Of a stretch of 13,535 bases of DNA, positions 7,380-13,008 are shown piece after piece; the first letter of the stretch is position 1; each line of letters opens with the position of its first letter. Made by a program: the position numbers and the translations under genes. Source of the stretch: Bacteroidales bacterium. Lineage in GTDB: Bacteria; Bacteroidota; Bacteroidia; Bacteroidales; Bacteroidaceae. Under the pieces are notes generated by a model. It had not been told where the DNA came from and ran no database searches. It saw only the letters and a list, made by a program, of their open reading frames with translations. The stretch spans positions 1 to 13,535 of the forward strand of contig SFPF01000050.1 in NCBI GenBank assembly GCA_004552155.1, written 5' to 3'.

Positions 7380-7441
7380 TTCCTTGTTTACTCGTTTACT
7401 TGTTTACTCGTCTACTCGTTTACTAAAAACGTTTCTATTAT

Positions 7442-8780
7442 TTATAGGCCTGTGTAATTGTGGGGCGCGATGGCCATAAGCTCTGCCTTCACGGCATCGC
7501 TCACCTCGAGAGAGGCGATAAAGTTGTGTATGCTTTCTTCGGTGATGGCGGCGTTGGTGCGCGTGAGGGCTTTGAGTGCCTCGTAGGGGTGGGGGTAAGC
7601 CTCGCGGCGCAGTATGGTCTGGATAGCCTCTGCCACCACTGCCCAGCAGCAGTCGAGGTCGCGGCTGATGGCTTCTTCGTTGAGCAGCAGTTTGCGCAGG
7701 CCTTTGAGCGTGCTTTGGAAAGAGATGAGGGCGTGGCCCATAGGCACGCCGATGTTGCGTATTACGGTAGAGTCGGTGAGGTCGCGCTGCAAGCGGCTGA
7801 TGGGGAGCTTGCGGCTGAGGTGCTCGAGGAGGGCATTGGCCATGCCGAGGTTGCCCTCGGAGTTCTCGAAGTCGATGGGGTTCACCTTGTGGGGCATTGC
7901 GCTCGAGCCCACCTCGCCCTGCTTGATGCGCTGCTTGAAATATTCCATCGAAACGTACTGCCAAAAATCGCGGTCGAGGTCGATGATGATCGTATGTATG
8001 CGCTTCATCGCGTCGAACACGGCGGCGAGGCTGTCGTAGTTGCTAATCTGCGTGGTGAAGGTTTCGCGCTTCAATCCGAGCTTCTCGCTCACGAAGCGGT
8101 CGCCGAAGGCGCGCCAGTCGTAGGCGGGGTAGGCCACGTGGTGCGCGTTGTAGTTGCCCGTTGCGCCGCCGAACTTGGCCGTCAGCGTGCAGGCATTGAG
8201 CGCGGCGAGCTGCTGCTCGAGACGGTAGGCAAACACCTTGACCTCCTTGCCGAGGCGGGTGGGCGAGGCCGGCTGGCCGTGCGTCTTGGCCAGCATGGGA
8301 ATGTCTTTCCACTCCTCCGCGTAAGCGTTGAGCTGCGCGATGAGTTCCTCCCTCAACCTGCGGCACGTAGACCTCGGCGAGCGCGTCTTTGAGCATGAGG
8401 GGGAACGACGTGTTGTTGATGTCCTGGGACGTGAGGCCGAAATGGATAAATTCCTTGAAACTTTCCAAGCCGCCGATAGCGTCGAACTGTTCTTTGATGA
8501 AATACTCGATGGCTTTCACATCGTGGTTCGTCACGCTTTCGATGTCCTTGACGCGGGCGGCATCTTTCTCCGAAAACTCCTGGTAGATGCTGCGCAGGCG
8601 GGGGAATAAATCGTGGGGAAAAGCCTCAAGCTGCGGCAAAGGCAGTTCGCAAAGTGTGATAAAATACTCGATTTCCACGCGGACGCGATATTTCATCAGA
8701 GCGTATTCCGAAAAATAATTAGCCAAGGCTTCGGTTTTGCTGCGGTAGCGTCCGTCGATAGGCGACTTTAATGACTGCAA
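7442..8780 (-). pseudogene. purB: Adenylosuccinate lyase, interrupted by a one-base frameshift
   Basis: Two overlapping minus-strand frames together encode a complete PurB. The enzyme removes fumarate from SAICAR and from adenylosuccinate in purine synthesis. The N-terminal part (8780 to about 8352) has SPIDGRYRSKT, TNHDVKA and GLTSQD. The C-terminal part (about 8350 to 7442) has THGQPASPT and the superfamily signature SSAMPHKVNPIDFENSEGN. Removing one base from the CCC run at 8350-8352 joins them as ...VPQVEEELIAQLNAY..., giving 445 aa, the usual length. All catalytic segments are intact. As read, the first frame continues out of phase with an altered sequence to about 8043, so the product would be inactive. 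A single homopolymer indel suggests a consensus error at least as much as a real mutation. The only in-frame start near the conserved N-terminus is TTG at 8780; no in-frame ATG exists between the upstream stop at 8826-8828 and that point. Confidence 0.9.
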
Positions 8781-8785
8781 ATTTA
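8778..8785 (-). promoter_or_regulatory. TAAATTTG box overlapping the purB start
   Basis: On the minus strand TAAATTTG, followed by CAG, matches TAnnTTTG. Its last three bases are the TTG proposed as the purB start codon. Used as a -7 box, it would start transcription inside the coding region. So either the real promoter lies further upstream or the N-terminus is wrong. A small hairpin CGCAG-AAA-CTGCG followed by six T (minus strand, 8791-8808) lies just upstream. Confidence 0.4.
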
Positions 8786-8872
8786 GCAGAAAAAACGCAG
8801 TTTCTGCGCATATAATGCCTTTTTTTTAGCGATTAACGGATAGCAATTAGCGAATACTTGCTTATAAGTTCT

Positions 8873-8880
8873 TAACTTTG
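8873..8880 (+). promoter_or_regulatory. Candidate -7 box facing the aminotransferase side
   Basis: TAACTTTG followed by CAGC is a full match to TAnnTTTG. No good TTTG -33 element is present at 19-21 bp. The next plus-strand gene starts at 9412, so a transcript would have a leader of about 530 nt running through the repeat island. Shortly downstream, GCGTTT (8895-8900) and AAACGC (8905-8910) can form a hairpin. Confidence 0.45.
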
Positions 8881-8949
8881 CAGCAAAAGCGGGAGCGTTT
8901 CGGAAAACGCCCCACCCAAGAACGATTTATTTGCCCACGAATTTCACGA

Positions 8950-9011
8950 ATTTTCGTGCAAGCGAGTGCAGAGCCGAACTTGTTCGAGCTATGCCGAGCG
9001 CAGCCGAAAAT
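8950..9011 (+). repeat. Structured hairpin repeat, copy B1
   Basis: Outer stem ATTTTCG (8950-8956) with CGAAAAT (9005-9011); TGC/GCA and GC/GC with bulged AA. Inner stem GCAGAGCCGAAC (8968-8979), TT tip, GTTCG-A-GCTATGC (8982-8994), with one G-A mismatch and a bulged A. Confidence 0.75.
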
Positions 9012-9022
9012 CTCAAAAGCAA

Positions 9023-9084
9023 ATTTTCGTGCAAGCGAGTGCAGAGCCGAACTTGTTCGAGCTATGCCGAGCGCAGCCGAAAAT
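9023..9084 (+). repeat. Structured hairpin repeat, copy B2
   Basis: Identical to the copy 73 bp upstream over the whole hairpin, so this is a recent tandem duplication or a conversion between copies. Confidence 0.75.
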
Positions 9085-9120
9085 ATCAAGAAATTTACAC
9101 TAATCTCTTTCAATGATTAA

Positions 9121-9286
9121 AATGGCGACCTGGTCGGTCGCACTAATCTCACGAATTTTCGTGCAAGCGAGTGCAATAGAGCTTGCTCATATTGCCGAGC
9201 GCAGCCGAAAATCTCAAGAAATAATGCCGAGCACAGCCGAAAATATTGAATTAGTGAAAATTCGTGCGACCGATCAGGTCGCCATT
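9121..9286. repeat. Inverted pair of GGCGACC..GGTCGC palindromes
   Basis: Positions 9121-9147 and 9260-9286 are reverse complements at 25 of 27 positions. Each arm is itself a hairpin, GCGACC with GGTCGC around a 5-nt loop. The pair brackets hairpin copy C. The unit is nested in the 405-bp element and has no coding content. Confidence 0.7.
9155..9212 (+). repeat. Structured hairpin repeat, copy C
   Basis: Outer stem ATTTTCG (9155-9161) with CGAAAAT (9206-9212). Inner stem GCAATAGAGC (9173-9182), TT tip, GCTC, bulged A9189, TATTGC. All ten inner pairs are Watson-Crick. Confidence 0.75.
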
Positions 9287-9411
9287 AATATAATTGAGCA
9301 TGTTTCGTGTAAATTCGTGAAATTCGTGGGCAAAAAATCTGAAATTCGTGGGCAAAAAGAAATAATTCGTGGCCATAAAAAACCAACTCAAAGCATACAA
9401 TATCATATATT

Positions 9412-10623
9412 ATGCCGAAAATCTCAAATCGCGGCATGGAAATGCCCCAATCGCCTATCCGCAAGCTTGCGCCGCTGGCAACGGCTGCCAAGGAACGGGG
9501 CATTCATGTCTACCACCTCAATATCGGCCAGCCCGACCTGCCCACGCCGCAGGCAGGCCTCGACGCGTTGAAGCACATCGACCGCAGCGTCTTGGAGTAC
9601 AGCCCGAGCCAAGGCTTCCGTTCCTATCGCGAAAAGCTCACGCACTATTATGCGAAATATGATATCCGCCTTTCGCCCGACGACATCATCATCACAGCCG
9701 GCGGCTCGGAGGCGGTGCTCTTCGCCTTCATGTCGTGCCTTAATCCCGGCGATGAAATCATCGTGCCCGAGCCTGCTTATGCCAACTACATGGCCTTTGC
9801 CATTTCGGCAGGCGCGCGCATCCGCACCATAGCCACTACGATAGAGGAGGGCTTTTCGCTGCCGAAGGTGGAGAAGTTCGAGGAACTCATCAACGAGCAC
9901 ACGCGGGCTATTCTCATCTGCAATCCCAACAACCCGACGGGCTATCTTTATACGCGCCGCGAGATGAACCAAATCCGCGACCTCGTCAAGAAGTACGACC
10001 TTTACCTCTTCTCCGATGAGGTGTATCGCGAGTTCATCTACACCGGCTCGCCTTATATTTCAGCCTGCCACCTCGAAGGCATCGAGCAAAACGTGGTGCT
10101 CATTGACTCCGTGTCGAAGCGTTACAGCGAGTGCGGCATACGCATCGGCGCGCTCATCACCAAGAACGCCGAGGTGCGAGGCGCGGTGATGAAGTTCTGC
10201 CAGGCGCGGCTCAGTCCCCCGCTGCTTGGCCAGCTTGTGGCAGAGGCTTCGCTCGACGAGCCGCAGGATTATGCCCGAGAGGTATACGACGAATACGTAG
10301 AGCGGCGCAAATGCCTCATCGACGGGCTTAACCGCATTCCCGGCGTGTACTCGCCCATACCGATGGGCGCGTTCTACACCGTGGCAAAGCTGCCCGTGGA
10401 CGATGCCGAAAAGTTCTGCGCATGGTGCCTCACAGACTTCTCTTACGAAGGCAAGACCGTGATGATGGCGCCCGCTGCCGGCTTCTACACCACGCCCGGC
10501 GCAGGCATCAATCAGGTGCGCATCGCCTACGTGCTCAAAAAAGAAGACCTTACCGATGCCCTCACCGTGCTGGGCAAAGCCTTGCAGGCATATCCCGGGC
10601 GCACGTCAGTAGACAATGAGTAA
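9412..10623 (+). CDS. Class I/II PLP-dependent aminotransferase (aspartate aminotransferase-like)
   Basis: A complete 403-aa protein of fold-type I. NIGQPDLPTP (37-46) is the substrate-side N-terminal motif. ITAGGSEAV (94-102) binds the cofactor phosphate. NPNNPTG is at 171-177 and SDEVYREF at 201-208 (Asp202, Tyr205). SVSKRYSECGIRIG has the PLP-binding Lys236, and Arg near the C-terminus (NQVRIAY) should bind the substrate carboxylate. It transfers an amino group between an amino acid and a 2-oxo acid; aspartate or a broad-range substrate is likely but cannot be fixed from the sequence. The N-terminus MPKISNRGMEMPQSPIRKL fits the family, so the ATG at 9412 is kept over the internal ATGs at 9436 and 9442. 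Its stop overlaps the next gene by 8 nt, indicating translational coupling. The only obvious upstream promoter box is at 8873. Confidence 0.93.
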   Translation: MPKISNRGMEMPQSPIRKLAPLATAAKERGIHVYHLNIGQPDLPTPQAGLDALKHIDRSVLEYSPSQGFRSYREKLTHYYAKYDIRLSPDDIIITAGGSEAVLFAFMSCLNPGDEIIVPEPAYANYMAFAISAGARIRTIATTIEEGFSLPKVEKFEELINEHTRAILICNPNNPTGYLYTRREMNQIRDLVKKYDLYLFSDEVYREFIYTGSPYISACHLEGIEQNVVLIDSVSKRYSECGIRIGALITKNAEVRGAVMKFCQARLSPPLLGQLVAEASLDEPQDYAREVYDEYVERRKCLIDGLNRIPGVYSPIPMGAFYTVAKLPVDDAEKFCAWCLTDFSYEGKTVMMAPAAGFYTTPGAGINQVRIAYVLKKEDLTDALTVLGKALQAYPGRTSVDNE

Positions 10624-11801
10624 ACTGCCCTTTTTTCTTGCCGCCCGCTTCTTCCGCGCCGATGGGGAGAACAAGGCCAAAGCCTCGCGCCCGGCGGTGC
10701 GTGTGTCTACCATCAGCGTAGCTGTGAGCCTTGCGGTGATGATTGTCACCGTGGGCGTTGTGCGCGGTTTTCAGCGTGAGATCCGTGCCACGCTCTCTGG
10801 CTTTGCCTCCCACATCACGCTGCTCAATCCCCTTTCTTTCTACAATCCCGAAGCCGCGCCCATTGTCATAGACGAGGGTGTGGAGCGCGACGTGCGTGCC
10901 TGCCTGCCGCCCGGCAGCCGCTTCGCGCGTTTTTCAACCAAGAGCGGCATTCTCAAAACCGACGATGCCTACGCGGCCATCACCCTCAAAGGCATCGGCG
11001 CGGACTACGACACGGCGTTTCTCAAAAGCCGCCTCGCCGAAGGCCGCCTGCCCGCCGTGGGTACGGAGCGCGGCAAGCGCGAAATCCTCCTCTCGCGCCT
11101 TACGGCCGACCAACTCAAGTTGAAGCGTGGCGACCGCATCGCCGCCTATTTCTTCGAGCGCACCGTGAAGATGCGCCGCTTCGACATCGTGGGCATCTAC
11201 GACACCCACATGCCGCAGTTTGACCGCTTCTTCGCCGTTACCGACATCGCCGCTGTCAATACGCTGCCCGACGACGGCGGCATCGATGCAGCGCAGATAG
11301 CACTGGCCGGTCGCTTCAACGGCCGCACTGACCGCGATGGCGGTACATATCTCTCGCAGAGTCTGCGCGAGAACCCGCGCACGGCCTCCGTGTCGGCATG
11401 GCTCGAACTGCTCGATATGAACGTGCTCGTAATCCTCGCCCTCATGACTGTGGTGGCGGTGGTGACAATGATGTGCAGCCTGCTTATATTAATATTGAAC
11501 CCTTGGCGCGCGCGGCGGCACGGTGCGCAGCGTGTTTCTCTGGCTCTCCGCCCTCATTCTCTCGCGCGGTATGCTGTGGGGCAACGCTGTGGGGCTGGGC
11601 ATACTCGCCCTGCAGCATTTCTTCGGCATCGTGCGCCTCGACCCCTCGGTCTACTATGTCGACCGCGCCCCCGTGGCGTTCGACGTCCCCCTCTTCCTGC
11701 TCATCAACGCCGGCACGCTGCTCGTCACGCTGCTTGCCCTCGTCCTGCCCAGTTTCATCGTGGGCATCATCAAGCCCGCCAAGACCATGCGCTACGAATA
11801 A
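10616..11801 (+). pseudogene. LolC/LolE-type lipoprotein-releasing permease (FtsX fold), broken by an internal deletion
   Basis: The frame from ATG 10616 encodes the N-terminus (LAARFFRA), TM1 at about residues 28-49, a periplasmic MacB-like domain, and TM2 ending at residue 294 (LLILIL, codon 11495-11497). The frame from 11502 then continues with LGARGGTVRSVFLWLS and two more membrane segments, ending KPAKTMRYE at TAA 11799. Family members carry a conserved ERTxMIGVLKA-like stretch of about 11 residues between these parts, which is missing. The two frames differ by a net +1, so roughly 32-35 bases appear lost near 11497-11502. Repaired, the protein would be about 404 aa, normal for the family. 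Such permeases work with an ATPase to extract lipoproteins from the inner membrane. As read, the first frame runs into unrelated sequence to 11941. The 8-nt overlap with the aminotransferase suggests co-transcription. Confidence 0.85.
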
Positions 11802-11901
11802 AGAACCCGCATTTTGCAAAGTGCTCCAGTTCCTTATCTCCCAAAAGTAGTGCAAACCGAATGCAGCCTCCAAAAGGAGAGAGCTTCTCAGATTTTATTG
11901 C

Positions 11902-11909
11902 TACCTTTG
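11902..11909 (+). promoter_or_regulatory. Candidate -7 box for the 216-aa gene
   Basis: TACCTTTG matches TAnnTTTG, 52 nt before the ATG at 11961. No clear -33 TTTG is seen. The stretch 11802-11901 holds only short hairpins, for example CTCC/GGAG at 11868-11879. Confidence 0.5.
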
Positions 11910-11960
11910 CCATGTCTGTCGCGGAGAAAGTAAATCAGTGATAACATAAAAAACAATATT

Positions 11961-12611
11961 ATGCTTGTAATTAGAAAAACCAGCAATCCTTACACATTGA
12001 GAGATTTTTTGGAAAATGATTATCCCGAACTTTTGGAGGCGGCCGAAAGCATGTGTGTAGTATTGACCGATTTGCAGAATGCAATTGTGGAACTGTTGCC
12101 GTTGTCAAAGAGACTCTTGCCCAGCGACGTAAAGCAACTTGCCCATATTGAGAAGCAGGCAAACCTCATGGTCTACATCTGCCACCATTCTCTGTTTGCA
12201 TTTGCCGACAAGGTATATACCATACTCAACAAACAATGCACTGCACTGGCTGAGGCCCTCAATTCAAACCGACAAGCCGATGAGGCTGTTGCTGTCGCTG
12301 ATTTGGAAAAGACATTGCAATCCTTGACCAACATTCCGTTTGACAAACTGCTTGACAACAGTGCAGCCTGTTTGCTAAAGTTTGTGGTTTTCAAGGATTA
12401 TCTTCAGACGAGACTGGATTTCAATGTAATTCCGATATTCAACGACACAGGCAAAATTCAGGCTCACTGGACTTTCCGTGACATTATAGGCCAAATTACA
12501 GGGAATGGATTGGATGAGAGGCTGTTGAAAGACTTCATCAACGCACCGTTCCCCAATGCTCCCACCATTGGCAAGGTTGTGGATGACGAGACCTTGAAGC
12601 GTATGTACTGA
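11961..12611 (+). CDS. Hypothetical protein, 216 aa, mostly helical
   Basis: I do not recognise the family. The frame is complete, with an ATG in an A/T-rich leader, and the codon use looks coding. It is visibly less G+C-rich than the genes on either side, which may point to acquisition or to a different expression class. There is no signal peptide or membrane segment. The sequence reads as amphipathic helices: LRDFLENDYPELLEAAESM near the start, then a His/Cys-containing stretch VYICHHSLFAFADKVYTI, then a Leu-rich segment. The C-terminus has KDFINAPFPNAP before an acidic/basic end. It has its own candidate promoter (11902) and no partner gene on this strand. A cytosolic accessory protein is the most that can be said. 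Confidence 0.75.
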   Translation: MLVIRKTSNPYTLRDFLENDYPELLEAAESMCVVLTDLQNAIVELLPLSKRLLPSDVKQLAHIEKQANLMVYICHHSLFAFADKVYTILNKQCTALAEALNSNRQADEAVAVADLEKTLQSLTNIPFDKLLDNSAACLLKFVVFKDYLQTRLDFNVIPIFNDTGKIQAHWTFRDIIGQITGNGLDERLLKDFINAPFPNAPTIGKVVDDETLKRMY

Positions 12612-12712
12612 AGTGCTGCACCGGCGTTTACATAATCGCTTTATCTACGAATCTGTCATCCCGACAGAGGTAGCGACGAAAGCCACAGGGTTCGACAATG
12701 CTGCGATTAAGC

Positions 12713-12766
12713 GAGCGAGATACAAGTTTACTTTAATCTTACAGCGAGCGCAAGCAGGTTCAACGA
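12713..12766 (+). repeat. Degenerate relative of the hairpin repeats
   Basis: GCGAGCG and GCGAGCGCAAGC flank a palindromic core. AGAT/ATCT and AAGT/ACTT pair around a TT tip, with two mismatches between them. The AAGTTTACTT tip is the same as in copy A (7226-7235). The rest of 12612-12890 shows no supported gene. Confidence 0.45.
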
Positions 12767-12900
12767 AGTTAATACTGACTTCCCCTCCTGACTTCATCAA
12801 TGCGCCACCCAAACTAAGATTTACTGTCAGATTGATCGATATAGCAATTTTATTTCCCACAGGAAACAAAAACAGCGTTTTTTACTCCTTAATCCAATTA

Positions 12901-12928
12901 AAAAGGCAAGCATTAATGCTTGCCTTTT
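12901..12928. terminator. Perfect palindromic bidirectional terminator
   Basis: A 28-bp perfect palindrome (AAAAGGCAAGCATT and its complement) has T-runs at the 3' side on both strands. It sits between the convergent 216-aa gene and the BspA-like gene and can serve both. Confidence 0.85.
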
Positions 12929-12958
12929 ATCGCCTTTTTAGTTATTCACACTGCAAGT

Positions 12959-12988
12959 TATCTCCCGGTTGTGCACAACCGGGAGATA
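12959..12988. repeat. 30-bp perfect palindrome
   Basis: Left half TATCTCCCGGTTGTG, right half its exact complement, with no spacer. No T-run follows on either strand, so a simple terminator is less likely. It lies 20 bp beyond the BspA-like stop codon. Confidence 0.8.
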
Positions 12989-13008
12989 TGGTTTCACCAT
13001 GAGCGTCA

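Larger units (their letters stand above)
7161..7426. repeat. Fold-back octamer element in the purB-rluB gap, carrying two inserted hairpins
   Basis: The left arm 7161-7200 is a 40-bp block differing by one base from the blocks at 5532 and 5581. The right arm, about 7383-7425, holds octamers in the opposite orientation ending in TAAAAAC. The core 7266-7309 matches 5623-5666 at 42 of 44 positions. Relative to the 5532-5717 element, two extra blocks are present: a hairpin at about 7203-7265, flanked by direct AAATGTCGTGC copies, and an inverted hairpin at about 7311-7380 inside the right arm. The element starts 15 bp after the purB stop. It makes up most of this 325-bp gap; I see no gene in it. 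Confidence 0.85.
8930..9334. repeat. 405-bp noncoding element with perfect 24-bp terminal inverted repeats
   Basis: Positions 8930-8953 (starting TTTGCCCACGAATTTCACGA) and 9311-9334 are exact reverse complements over 24 bp, with no extension on either side. Inside lie three hairpin repeats (8950, 9023, 9155), a half copy (9224-9244), and a second inverted pair (9121-9147/9260-9286). Partial extra copies of the end sequence follow at 9341-9358 and 9361-9374. There is no transposase and no credible ORF. It resembles a nested MITE- or REP-like island. It occupies most of the 631-bp gap between purB and the aminotransferase; the remainder holds only the promoter-like boxes. Confidence 0.75.

Noticed and set aside
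7460..8392. 310-aa open frame on the plus strand over purB
   Set aside because: Antisense shadow of purB motifs, with no independent support.
9413..9428. The aminotransferase start (TGCCGAAAATCTCAAA) resembling the right edge of the hairpin repeat
   Set aside because: The MPKIS N-terminus fits the protein family and no hairpin precedes it, so the similarity is probably chance.
8878..9571. Overlapping small frames with recurring FVQASA...ELCRAQPKIS-type peptides
   Set aside because: They are translations of the hairpin and end repeats, and the same peptide appears in several frames because the DNA is repeated. Not genes.
11502..11941. Continuation of the first permease frame to 11941
   Set aside because: After the deletion junction this frame encodes Arg/His-rich sequence without homology, while the neighbouring frame carries the expected membrane segments.
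12613..13002. 129-aa frame after the 216-aa gene
   Set aside because: It runs through a degenerate repeat and two palindromes including a terminator; the composition is not coding-like.
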